Part shown: in pieces, positions 1-8,479 of the stretch
Position numbering within the stretch: position 1 is the first letter of the stretch
How the letters are laid out: every line of letters starts with the position of its first letter
NCBI GenBank assembly: GCA_017592665.1
Contig: JAGFNW010000042.1
Span: forward strand, 1-64,000
DNA: 64,000 nucleotides
DNA from: Streptosporangiaceae bacterium NEAU-GS5
GTDB lineage: Bacteria; Actinomycetota; Actinomycetes; Streptosporangiales; Streptosporangiaceae
Direction of reading: 5' to 3'
Notes under the pieces: generated by a model
Seen by the model: the letters and a program-made list of their open reading frames with translations, nothing else
Told to the model about the DNA's origin: nothing
Database searches by the model: none
Position numbers and translations under genes: made by a program

Positions 1-59
1 ACGACAGCGTCACGACAGCAGAAACCAAGTAGGCAGCTGTCCATCAAACCCGGACGGGT

Positions 60-401
60 TCAAATGGCCAGGCCCGCGATGACGCGGCCGATCGCCGTTG
101 GCTCCGCGACCGCGATGTTCGCGCCCAGGCTGGCCAAGCTGCTGATGACAAGCAGGGCCCACGCCAGAACGCCGCCGCGCGTGCCCGATCGGTTGGCCAG
201 CAAGATGGACATCGAGGCCGTGACGATCGTTCCGTCAACCGCCACAGGGATCAGGACAGCCGCGAAACCGTCCTCGCCATGGCGCAAGCACAGCTCATGC
301 ATGTGCATGAACGAGACCACAGCCGCGATACACGGAAGCAGTGCGACGCTGGCTACGGTGGTGCGTTGAATGCGACGCACGGTCGCCGAATCGGGAGCCA
401 T
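60..401 (-). pseudogene. Truncated DUF2637 membrane protein
   Basis: The 113-residue product has the start of a DUF2637 protein: a short basic N-terminus (RRIQRTTV), a first membrane segment, the HMHELCLRHGEDG stretch, then a second and third hydrophobic segment (LIPVAVDGTIVTASMSILLA and ALLVISSLASLGANIAVA). DUF2637 proteins usually continue for another hundred or more residues after the GRVIAG motif; here the frame stops right after it (GLAI, stop), so the gene looks cut short. DUF2637 genes are common on actinomycete integrative and plasmid-like elements, so this is probably debris of such an element. The molecular function of the family is unknown. Confidence 0.6.
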
Positions 402-563
402 CGCCGCTCACGCCTCGCGACCAGCGAGAACGAGCCGCATCGTCGCAACGAACGGCATGTACGTATCGAGTGTGTCGCCTCTTGGACTTGAACACCCATC
501 AGGACGCCGATCCTGTTCGCTCCCGTTGCGAAGACCTGGGGCCATCAGGGGAGGCGAGGCATC

Positions 564-731
564 ATGAACTTCGATCGGATCACCGCCGAGCCCGACAAGC
601 TCGAAGGCAAACCCACACTGCGAGGACTGCGCATCACTGTTGAATCGGTGGTGCGCCTGGTTGCCGCGGGCTGGACCTTCGACGAGATCTCCTCGAACCG
701 CATCCGGGTACGAGCACTCCCCCTGCGCTGA
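564..731 (+). pseudogene. Collapsed DUF433/DUF5615 toxin-antitoxin pair (55-residue in-frame fusion)
   Basis: The first 43 codons match the DUF433 antitoxin at 43573 almost residue for residue (MNFDRITAEPDKLEGKPTLR, then GLRITVESVV and RLVAAGWTF), and the last codons (RIRVRALPLR) match the last residues of the DUF5615 toxin at 43800-44168. The intact pair spans 596 bases and this copy only 168, so about 430 bases are missing. The remaining frame is open and ends at the toxin's own stop codon. A ribosome-binding stretch (GGGGAGGCGAGGC) precedes the ATG. The product would lack the DUF433 C-terminal half and all of the toxin's active region, so toxin activity is not expected. It may still be translated. 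Confidence 0.75.
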
Positions 732-931
732 CCCGATCAGAGGGCCAGCAGTCGTCCTCGTCGGACCCTTCGTCGCCCCACACGCATGATCATCGGTGTG
801 TCCACGTGGGCACACCGCGCCGACAAGACTCGGCAGAACCCGGCGGAACCTGGTCCAACCCGATCGTCGCCATCTGCGGAATCGGCGTTTCCGCAGGTGA
901 GAACCCTCTTACCGAGCCGGTTAATCACCCG
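732..931. repeat. Att-flanking repeat, copy A (degenerate)
   Basis: This segment directly follows the collapsed toxin-antitoxin gene and matches the segment following the intact pair (44169-44380) and one at 59855-60008. Shared parts in order are a 22-bp palindrome (795-816, one mismatch), the CCGACAAG stretch, a hairpin with 8-bp arms (CTGCGGAA/TTCCGCAG) and CAGGTGAGA before CTCTTACC. In copies B and C the repeat ends in the 3' end of a tRNA-Gly; here that tail has decayed to CCGGTTAATCACCCG. Confidence 0.7.
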
Positions 932-1350
932 TCAGCCGCCGCACGACCCCGAGCCAGTTAGAGCTGGTCATCAGAGGGCCGTCCTTGCGGGCGGCCCTCA
1001 CTCGTCATCGGCGAGAAGCGCTTGTCGTAAACGAGCGCCGGGCATGGTGTCCGTCGGCCAGACCTCGACCGTGAACACCTCGGGCTCCTCGAATACGGGC
1101 TCCCCATTGGTCGACGACTATAGGCAACGCGACCGTAGTCACGGTCGGCGGCCAGGTCAGTTGGTCCGCTCGTCGCTGCGCTCTCCGTACGGTGCACGGC
1201 ACAGGCGTCGGCACCAAGGTGTGCCCTGGCCGATCCCCACAAAGACGATTCTCCGCCCGGCTTCCATGACCACAACCGCTACCAGGTAAACATGCTCTGT
1301 GCCGAGCGTTCTGGCCGAGACGGTGGACGGCATGGCCGAGGACGGTCGCG
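932..1350. other. Decayed intergenic stretch with one hairpin
   Basis: No convincing intact gene. A hairpin at 974-999 has arms GAGGGCCG/CGGCCCTC extended by three more pairs and a TTGC loop, and could be a terminator for minus-strand transcription, though it has no T-run. Reading the minus strand from about 1110 to 999 gives a gene-like tail (EEPEVFTVEVWPTDTMPG, then ARLRQALLADDE and a stop). This may be the last part of a lost gene, but no start or family is visible. Confidence 0.3.
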
Positions 1351-2004
1351 CTAGTGGCTGTCGAGGTAGGCGAGGACGGCCCGCACGCGCCGGTGGTCGT
1401 CGTCGGTCTCCGGCAGATCGAGCTTGGTGAGAATGCTGCGCACGTGCTTCTCGACGGTCCCTTCGGTAACCCAGAGCCGGCGGGCGACGCCGGCGTTGGA
1501 GCGTCCCTCGGCGATCAGTGCCAGCACCTCACGCTCGCGTCCGGTCAGCACGGCGAGCGGGTCCTGTCGGCGGCGTGCGCTCACCAGCTCCTGCACCAGC
1601 GCCGGATCCATCACGGAGCCACCCTTGGCGACCCGCTCCAAGGCCTCGACGAAGTCCTCCACGTCGGTCACGCGGCTTTTGAGCAGGTAGCCGACTCCCT
1701 GCCCGCTGGCCAGCAGCTGCATGGCGTGCTCGACCTCGACATGCGCGGACAGCACCAGGATGGCCACCTCCGGCTGCTCCTGCCGGATCGCCTGAGCCGC
1801 CTCCAAGCCCTCGATCGAATGGCCCGGCGGCATACGGATGTCGACGATGACCAGATCCGGGAGTTCCCGCCGGACCAGCGCGAGCAGCTCCGGGGCGCTG
1901 CCCACCTGACCAATGACCTCGAACCCGTAGCGTTCCAGCAGACTCGCCAGGCCCTCACGGAGCAGCACGTCATCGTCGGCGATGACCAGCCGCGTCCGGC
2001 CCAT
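1351..2004 (-). CDS. NarL/FixJ-type response regulator
   Basis: A 217-residue two-domain response regulator. The N-terminal receiver has the acidic pair D10/D11, the phosphate-accepting aspartate at D55 (LVIVDIRMPP) and the conserved lysine near 109 (YLLKS). After a linker, residues about 153-215 form a LuxR/GerE helix-turn-helix (LTGREREVLALIAEGRSN, EGTVEKHVRSIL), so it should bind DNA once phosphorylated. It lies on the same strand as, and downstream of, the giant kinase at 2695-7671, with only a single-domain receiver gene between them on the other strand. The kinase's histidine-kinase module is therefore the obvious candidate partner (inference from position). Confidence 0.93.
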   Translation of the reverse strand: MGRTRLVIADDDVLLREGLASLLERYGFEVIGQVGSAPELLALVRRELPDLVIVDIRMPPGHSIEGLEAAQAIRQEQPEVAILVLSAHVEVEHAMQLLASGQGVGYLLKSRVTDVEDFVEALERVAKGGSVMDPALVQELVSARRRQDPLAVLTGREREVLALIAEGRSNAGVARRLWVTEGTVEKHVRSILTKLDLPETDDDHRRVRAVLAYLDSH

Positions 2005-2181
2005 CGTGCACCCTCATCTCGTGTCGCCATGCTCCTCGGCACCGTCCTCGACCAGTCTGGCATGCAGACCGCACCTGCCGACCTGGAACTCGAGCGAGCT
2101 GGGCGTCCGGCCCCGGCACTGACCCCGATCTTCCGGGTAGCGGGAATGTACGTCCGTGAGTCCGGCTGGAAAGCTTGCAGT

Positions 2182-2577
2182 GTGACCTTGCAGTGCCTCG
2201 TCGTCGATGACAGTCCATACTTCCTCGATGCGGCGCGCGCTTTGCTGGAGCGGCAGGGCATCGCGGTCGTGGGGGTGGCGACGAATGGGCCGGACGCACT
2301 GCGGCGGGTACGGGAGCTGCGGCCCGACGTGACTCTGGTGGACATCGACCTCGGCGGCGAGAGTGGCTTCGACCTCGCCAGACGGCTGAGCGCCGACGGC
2401 GGCGACACCGCGCTCTCCCCCGTCATCCTGGTATCGACGCGCGACGAGGTGGACTACGCGGAGCTGATCGCGACGAGCCCGGCGCTCGGGTTCGTGGCCA
2501 AGGCCGAACTGTCGGCGGACGCGGTCCGCGCGCTGCTGTCGGGGCACGGGAGCGGCCAGGGTCACCTGACGGCGTAG
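2182..2577 (+). CDS. Single-domain response regulator (receiver only)
   Basis: A 131-residue receiver domain with no output domain. Key residues are visible: acidic D9/D10 (LVVDDS), phospho-acceptor D54 (LVDIDLGGE) and lysine near 107 (FVAKAEL). The open frame runs further upstream, but similarity to receivers begins at the GTG at 2182, so that start is preferred. It is transcribed away from the NarL-type regulator (177-base gap) and converges on the giant kinase gene. CheY-like stand-alone receivers act by protein contact or as phosphate sinks; here it may tune signalling from the neighbouring kinase, which is inference. Confidence 0.85.
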   Translation: MTLQCLVVDDSPYFLDAARALLERQGIAVVGVATNGPDALRRVRELRPDVTLVDIDLGGESGFDLARRLSADGGDTALSPVILVSTRDEVDYAELIATSPALGFVAKAELSADAVRALLSGHGSGQGHLTA

Positions 2578-2694
2578 CCGCCGTCTGGTCCACCGCCGGA
2601 CGTCGTCCTCAGGCCCCGCGATGTTCACCGCGGTCGCCGGGGGGCTCAAGTTCGGCGATCGCCACGCATACTGAGGTGGTCACCGCGCCCTTGG

Positions 2695-5600
2695 TTAGCG
2701 AGGTGACGTCGCCGTTCCGGCAGTCAGCGGGAATTCCGCGCTCAGACAGGTCCCCGCCCCGCGCGGGCTGTCGAGGGACATTCGGCCGCCGAGCGCCTCC
2801 ACGCGGTCCTTGAGACCGACCAGGCCGGTGCCCCGGGTGAAGTCGGCGCCGCCGGCGCCGTGGTCGCGGACCGCGACGCGCAGTACAGCGTCGGCGACCT
2901 CGACCTCCACGGAGACAGCCGGGACCCGCGCGTGCTTGGCGGCGTTGGTCAGCGCCTCGGCGACGACGTAGTACGCGCTGACCTCGATGTGCTCGGGCAG
3001 CCGTCCCTCGACGCGCGCATCGAGGTCGACGGGAATGGGCGACCGGCGGGCGAGCGCCTTCAGCGCCGGGCGCAGGCCGCCCTCGGCCAAGATGGCCGGG
3101 TGGAGGCCGCGCGCGATCTCGCGCAGCTCGTCCAGCGCACCGGTCGCCTCGGCGGCGGCACGGTCGAGCTGCCCGCTGAGCTCGTCGAGCTCGCACGGCA
3201 CCGCCGTCTGCGCCATTCGCAGCTGCAGCCCCAGCGAGACCAGCCGCTGCTGGGCACCGTCGTGCAGGTCGCGCTCGATGCGCCGGCGCGCCTGGTCGGC
3301 CGCGGCGACGATCCGCGCCCGCGAGCTGGTGAGCTCGGCGTACAGCTGGACATTGTCGACGGAGACGGCGAGCTGGCCGGCGATGAGGTTGACAGCGTCG
3401 AGCCGTTCAGCGGTGAACGCGCCGCGGATGAGGCGATTTTCCAGCAGCAGCACAGCCCGCAGGGTGCCGCGGCTGAGGATAGGTACGGCCAGCAGCGAGC
3501 AGCAGGTGACGTCGGCGAAGTACGGGTCGCGGGCGAAACGGTCATCACGGGTGGCGTCGCCGATGATCAGCGGCTCGCCCATCCGCTGGACATAGCGCAC
3601 CACCGACCTGGGGACCGTGCGTTCGTGCCCAGGCCCGGCCACCTGTGCGCTGACCGGGGCACCCTCGTGCGCGGGCGGCACCCAGTCTTGCCGGTCGCCG
3701 CTCCACACCAGCAGGTGTACACCGGTCGCACCGGTCAGCTCGCTGAGCACCTCGACCACGCGGGCGTGCAGCCGTTCGATGCTGGTCTCAGAGCTCAGCG
3801 CCTGGGACGCCGACAGAATGCCGAGCAGGTCGATGGTTCCGGTCGAGACCGCGACGCGACCGTGCGGGAGAGCACCGGGCTGTCCGCCGCCGTGACCGGC
3901 CGTCGCGTCGGTGGGTGGTCGCAGGGACGGGTAGGCCCAGTCCAGCTGGTCGACTTTCGCTGTCGCACCCCATGCGAGGTACTCCAGGCGGGCCTGGGCG
4001 AGCAGGTCGCGTCCGGCGTGTTCGACACCGTGGGCGAGGTAGAAGCGCGCCGCACGTTCGGTGATCACGGCCCGATGCCAAGGGCGCCGGTGTCGGGCGA
4101 CCTCACCTCGCGCGGCGTCGAAGGCGAGCACGGCGGCGGGGAAGTCCCCGACCGCCCACGCCCGCTCCGCCTCCAGCAACCGCAGCAGGTGAAGGAAGTT
4201 GTCGGGCGCGTCCGCGGCGCGTGCCGCGAGCCACTGCGTCACCTCGTCCAGTTCGGCCAGCAGAGCGCCGCGTTCGTCACGGTCCGGAGTACGCGCCTGC
4301 CCTGCGAGGGCCAGCCCACGCAGCACGCGGGCCAGGGCGGTCTGGTACGCGCCGCGAGCGGCGGGCAGCAGCGGCGTCGCCTCCGCGGTGTGCCGCGCCA
4401 GACCGGCCGGATCACCGAAGACGGTGGCGGCGATCGCACGGGTGAGGTGCGCGAGAAAGAGCGCCGTCGGGTTGTCGGCATACCTGTCCGGGGGGATGGC
4501 GTCTCCGGCGGAGGCGGAGCTCTCCCCGCGCAGCATGCCAGTCAGGGACCGGTAGCTGTCGAGCGCTTCGGCCACCTGCTCGCTGCCGGTGCGGCGGACG
4601 AAGGCCAGCCCCGCCGTCACCTCCTCGGCGCAGGTGTCCAGTGTGGGCGCGCAGTCCAGCAGGCCCGCCATGGTCACGTAGTAGGTGTAGCCGGCATTGG
4701 CCAGGTCACCACATGCGATCAAGCCCTTGCGGGCCTGCTGGGCTGCTTGGAGACCCTTTTCGATCGGCTCGAAGCACCAGCTGAGGACGGCGGACAGGAA
4801 GCGCGCCTGTGAGGTGTCGGGCTCGTAGCCGTTGGCCTCGCCGAGCGCCAGGCTCCGCCGCAATGCCCGGTACGCGGCGGAATCGTCGCCGCGCAGCGGA
4901 ATAGCGGCGAAGGCCGCGTGGGCCGCCGCGCCGACGAGGGTCTGGCTCGGGCCGTGCTCGGCCCGGATCCGCAACGCCTCGAGGCTGAGCCAGCCGTGCA
5001 TGGCGAGGTCCGAAGCGGCGTAGGTCGCCGGCAGGATCGCAATGCACAGACGGCTCGCGGCCAGCAGTACCGGGTCGGTGATCTCGGGCCGAGTCTGATC
5101 ATCCGCGGCTTCGGTGCTGTCCAGCCATCGGTACAGATGGTCGAACCGGTGCTCGAGCTCGGCGGGGAGCCGGTCCGCCGCCGGCACGTCGATGCCGAGC
5201 TCGCCTAGCGCGTCGATGCCGAGGCGGATCGCCTCCGCGAAACGTTTCCGGTGGGTCAGGCCGTGCACCTGCACGCAGGTCGCCTCGACCCGGTCCGCCG
5301 CGGTGGAGAGCTCTTCGATGGTGCGATACTCCTTGTCCGCCTCCTCCAGACGCCCCAATCCGTAGAGCGCGGCGTGGCGGCCGATGCGCACTTCGACCAG
5401 CGTGGCGGTCTCACTCGGGTCGATCAGCCGCAGCGCTGCGGTCAGCAGCGCGTTCTCGACGGCGTAGTCACCTATCAACGCCGCTTGGTCGGCCGCGCGC
5501 CGCAGCAGCGCCGCCGCGCGCCGCCGCTCGGCGGGGTCCTCGACGGAGTCGACCACCGGCAGGTACTGCTCCGCCGCGACCGCGAACAACTCCGGCACCG

Positions 5601-7671
5601 CCGCAAGCCGCCGAGCCATGCTCAGGTGCATGGCGTGCCGCCGGGCGGGGGCCAGCCCGCGCAGGACCTCTTCCCGGATGCGGTCGTGGCGGAACCGCAC
5701 CGCCCCGCGTGCCCCCACCAGCAGCCCGCCCTCGAGAGCGGGTGCCAGCAGCCGGTCCACCGTGCCAGTGGGCTCGCCGGCGGCGCTTTCCAGCACACTC
5801 AAGTCGACGCGCCCACCCAGACATGCCATTGCCTCCACCATCTCGCGAGGCGGGGCCGACATCGCATTCACCCGCGCCGACAGCAGTCCAGCGGGCTCGG
5901 ACCGGCTCAGACGAGCCCGGACCGCCGCTGCGTCCCACCGCCATCCGGCCGCCGTCGCCGTCAGCACCTCGTCGCGGCGCAGCGCGTCGAGCAACTCCAC
6001 AGTCTCGAGCGGGTTGCCGGACGTGTACGGTTCGATCACCTCGGCCAGGCCCGCCGCCGCGGTCTGATCGACGTGCAGCATCTCCGCCACCATGGCGACC
6101 AGGCTCGGCACGGGCAAGTTGTCCAGCCGCAGGTGCCGCACCTCGGCCTGGTCCCGCCAGCGGGACAGCGGCGCCGCGAGCGGATGCGCCGAGTCCACGT
6201 CACTATCGCGGTACGCGCCCACCAGCAACAGGCCGTCGATCGGCTGCTCGCTCAACACCAGATCGACGAAGCCGAGCGGGGTGCGTCCCGCCCACTGCAG
6301 GTCATCGACGAACATGACCACGGGCCGTTTGCGCGACGCGACCGCCCGCAGCACCTCCACCCCGGCCCGCGGCACCCGTACATGCCTGGTCAGCGGATCC
6401 CCCGGATCCGGCGGCACCGTCAGCAGCGCCGCGAACTCCGGCGATGTCGCGGTCACTAGACCCGCGTTGGGACCAACCGCCGCCAGGATGCGGCCTCGAA
6501 GCTCGGCCAGCTCGTCCTCCGGCTCGGCCAGGAGCAGCCGGCCCAACGCGCGAAACGCTTGATGGACCGCGTCGAACTCCAGGTCCCGCCGGTATTGGTC
6601 GAACTTGCCGGCCACGAACCAGCCGTCACTGTCCGTCACCGCCGACCGTAGCTGATCGACCAACGTGGTTTTGCCGACCCCTGGCACCCCGCTGACCAGC
6701 ATCGCGCGGCCGCGTCCGGCCCGGCCGCGTCCGGCCAGCGCGTCCTCGAACACCGCCAACAGCGCCCCCACCTCGTCATCGCGGCCCACCGGCCGCGACG
6801 ACGGCAGCAGCCGCTGCGGAACGTCGTGTTCGCCGATGCGCGCCGAGGCCCCCGCCGGCCGTGTCCGGGCGTCCCGCACCTGCTCCAGGTCGTAGACCAG
6901 GCCGTCCGCGGTCTGGTAGCGGTTGTCGGGTTCCTTCTCCAGCAGATGCAGGACGATCGCCGACAGCGGCTCCGGCACCGCCGGGTTCACCTTCGCCGGC
7001 GCGACCGGCACCCGCGCCAGATGGTCGTGGATGAGCCGCAACGGGTCGCCGGACCCGAACGGCGGTTTGCCGGTCGCCAGCTCATACAGCGTCGCGCCCA
7101 GCGCATACAGGTCAGCCCGCTGATCCACGGCCCGGCCGGTGCGCCCGGTCTGCTCCGGCGCCAGGTAGGCCAACGTCCCCACGATCTCGCTGTGGTGGGT
7201 GAACTCCGGACGAATCTCCGCCCACGGCGTCGCCAGCGCGAAGTCCACCAGGCACGGCGCCCCGTCTTGGGAGACCAGGATGTTCGCTGGGCAGATGTCC
7301 TGGTGCATCACCCCCTGCCGGTGCATCCTGGCCACCGCCCGGGCCAGCCCCAACGCCAGCGGAATCAGGTCGTCGACCGCCAGCGGCTTCACCACCTGCG
7401 CCAGGTTCGGGCCGCCCACATCTGCCAGCACGATCGACCCGGCGTACCGCGGCTCGTCCACCATCTGCGCGACCCCCGCGACACCACGCAGCCGCTCCAA
7501 GATCGTCAGCTCATGCCGGAGCCGGCGGTCCGCGTCCTGCCCCAGCGGCTCCTTCCGGACGACCGTGCGCCCGGCGAGGAACAACCTCGAGGCACGCGTA
7601 GTCTCGCTCTCGCGCAGCACCTCGGCCCGAACAGGCGGATCGCGGTCCGGCGGCAGCTCGCCTGTGCCCAT
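2695..7671 (-). CDS. Trifunctional Ser/Thr kinase - AAA ATPase - sensor histidine kinase
   Basis: A 1658-residue cytoplasmic signalling protein. Residues about 25-270 are a eukaryotic-type protein kinase with lysine K40 (VVRKE), catalytic loop HQDICPANIL (D125, N130) and DFA in place of DFG (D143). Residues about 290-620 are an AAA/STAND-type ATPase with P-loop GVPGVGKTT near 327 and Walker B VVMFVDDLQW. A long helical, TPR-like region follows, then a GAF domain near 1270-1410. A HisKA_3-type histidine kinase ends the protein, with phospho-acceptor near H1470 (ERDLHDGAQQR), N box EALTNAAKHA and G box GTGLVGL. This architecture is known in actinobacteria and other multicellular bacteria. Two response regulators lie just downstream. 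HQD and DFA differ from the canonical HRD/DFG, so kinase activity should not be assumed. Confidence 0.92.
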   Translation of the reverse strand: MGTGELPPDRDPPVRAEVLRESETTRASRLFLAGRTVVRKEPLGQDADRRLRHELTILERLRGVAGVAQMVDEPRYAGSIVLADVGGPNLAQVVKPLAVDDLIPLALGLARAVARMHRQGVMHQDICPANILVSQDGAPCLVDFALATPWAEIRPEFTHHSEIVGTLAYLAPEQTGRTGRAVDQRADLYALGATLYELATGKPPFGSGDPLRLIHDHLARVPVAPAKVNPAVPEPLSAIVLHLLEKEPDNRYQTADGLVYDLEQVRDARTRPAGASARIGEHDVPQRLLPSSRPVGRDDEVGALLAVFEDALAGRGRAGRGRAMLVSGVPGVGKTTLVDQLRSAVTDSDGWFVAGKFDQYRRDLEFDAVHQAFRALGRLLLAEPEDELAELRGRILAAVGPNAGLVTATSPEFAALLTVPPDPGDPLTRHVRVPRAGVEVLRAVASRKRPVVMFVDDLQWAGRTPLGFVDLVLSEQPIDGLLLVGAYRDSDVDSAHPLAAPLSRWRDQAEVRHLRLDNLPVPSLVAMVAEMLHVDQTAAAGLAEVIEPYTSGNPLETVELLDALRRDEVLTATAAGWRWDAAAVRARLSRSEPAGLLSARVNAMSAPPREMVEAMACLGGRVDLSVLESAAGEPTGTVDRLLAPALEGGLLVGARGAVRFRHDRIREEVLRGLAPARRHAMHLSMARRLAAVPELFAVAAEQYLPVVDSVEDPAERRRAAALLRRAADQAALIGDYAVENALLTAALRLIDPSETATLVEVRIGRHAALYGLGRLEEADKEYRTIEELSTAADRVEATCVQVHGLTHRKRFAEAIRLGIDALGELGIDVPAADRLPAELEHRFDHLYRWLDSTEAADDQTRPEITDPVLLAASRLCIAILPATYAASDLAMHGWLSLEALRIRAEHGPSQTLVGAAAHAAFAAIPLRGDDSAAYRALRRSLALGEANGYEPDTSQARFLSAVLSWCFEPIEKGLQAAQQARKGLIACGDLANAGYTYYVTMAGLLDCAPTLDTCAEEVTAGLAFVRRTGSEQVAEALDSYRSLTGMLRGESSASAGDAIPPDRYADNPTALFLAHLTRAIAATVFGDPAGLARHTAEATPLLPAARGAYQTALARVLRGLALAGQARTPDRDERGALLAELDEVTQWLAARAADAPDNFLHLLRLLEAERAWAVGDFPAAVLAFDAARGEVARHRRPWHRAVITERAARFYLAHGVEHAGRDLLAQARLEYLAWGATAKVDQLDWAYPSLRPPTDATAGHGGGQPGALPHGRVAVSTGTIDLLGILSASQALSSETSIERLHARVVEVLSELTGATGVHLLVWSGDRQDWVPPAHEGAPVSAQVAGPGHERTVPRSVVRYVQRMGEPLIIGDATRDDRFARDPYFADVTCCSLLAVPILSRGTLRAVLLLENRLIRGAFTAERLDAVNLIAGQLAVSVDNVQLYAELTSSRARIVAAADQARRRIERDLHDGAQQRLVSLGLQLRMAQTAVPCELDELSGQLDRAAAEATGALDELREIARGLHPAILAEGGLRPALKALARRSPIPVDLDARVEGRLPEHIEVSAYYVVAEALTNAAKHARVPAVSVEVEVADAVLRVAVRDHGAGGADFTRGTGLVGLKDRVEALGGRMSLDSPRGAGTCLSAEFPLTAGTATSPR

Positions 7672-7761
7672 ATGGCACCTCCGCGCATGGTCGAATCCAC
7701 CACGTACCCTGCCACACCTACTCGCGGGCGAAGACGATCGGCCTCCAGGGGCGGCACGGCG

Positions 7762-8445
7762 TCATCGGCCCACGTTCGCCCGGCATTCTTGGGTTGATCC
7801 GCTGCGCACTTGCGTGAGGCGGTCGAATGCCGCGCCGACCATGGCCGCGGCCCCCGCCCCCGTGATGGAGCCGACCACCACGTCACCTGGGTAGTGCACG
7901 CCGGTATGGACCCGGGAGTAGGCGACCGCCCCCGCCAGAAGGCGGATCGGCACGGCCAGCAGCGGCAGGTGGCGGCCGACGGCGTAGGCGAACGCGAACG
8001 CCGAGGCGGCATGGCCGGAAGGAAACGCGGAGGATTCAGGCATCGGCACCGCCCGTGAGCTCGACACGTCGGTTTCGACTCGATCCGGCCGCGGCCGCCG
8101 GTGGAGGGATTTGGCACCCAGATTGACCGTCGCGGAGGTGACGCCGATCGCGGCGATACCCTCCAGCGCCGCCCGGCGTCCCCGCCGGCCACCCAGCACA
8201 GCGATCACGGCGGCGATGCCGAACCACAGCCGTGAGCGGTCCGCCGCCTCGGAGAGCCGCCGCAGCGGGACGTCCAGGGCGGCGGTGGGCGTGCGGGCCA
8301 CCGCCTGGTAGACAGCCCGATCGACTGCTCCCAGCTCCCGCAACGCCTCGACAACCCAGGGAGACGGCGGCCGCGGCCGGGCTTCGGCCTGCCGCGCGAG
8401 GGCGTCCCCTACGGTGTCGGGCGGCTCGTTGGCGCCCGGCTTCAT
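7762..8445 (-). CDS. PAP2-family phosphatase, membrane bound
   Basis: A 227-residue membrane protein of the phosphatidic acid phosphatase type 2 superfamily. All three catalytic motifs are readable: KSLHRRPRP (KX6RP), PSGHA, and SRVHTGVHYPGD (SRX5HX3D). Several hydrophobic stretches between them suggest the usual membrane bundle with an outward-facing active site. The open frame extends upstream, but ATG at 8443-8445 gives the natural N-terminus and leaves a 34-base gap to the divergently transcribed lipid-kinase-like gene at 8480. The probable role is dephosphorylation of a lipid phosphate or undecaprenyl pyrophosphate. The opposing lipid kinase makes a phospholipid/isoprenoid cycle plausible but unproven. 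Confidence 0.88.
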   Translation of the reverse strand: MKPGANEPPDTVGDALARQAEARPRPPSPWVVEALRELGAVDRAVYQAVARTPTAALDVPLRRLSEAADRSRLWFGIAAVIAVLGGRRGRRAALEGIAAIGVTSATVNLGAKSLHRRPRPDRVETDVSSSRAVPMPESSAFPSGHAASAFAFAYAVGRHLPLLAVPIRLLAGAVAYSRVHTGVHYPGDVVVGSITGAGAAAMVGAAFDRLTQVRSGSTQECRANVGR

Positions 8446-8479
8446 GCGACGATTGTACGGTGGGCAGGAAGGGACACGA

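Noticed and set aside
1354-2577. A 407-codon plus-strand open frame covering two response-regulator regions
   Set aside because: Its first 276 codons are the antisense of the NarL-type regulator with no family resemblance. Only the part from GTG 2182 encodes a receiver domain.
2860-6459. Several 150-650-codon plus-strand frames opposite the giant kinase
   Set aside because: All are antisense to a continuous, motif-rich coding sequence and are rich in His/Arg/Gln as expected of shadows.
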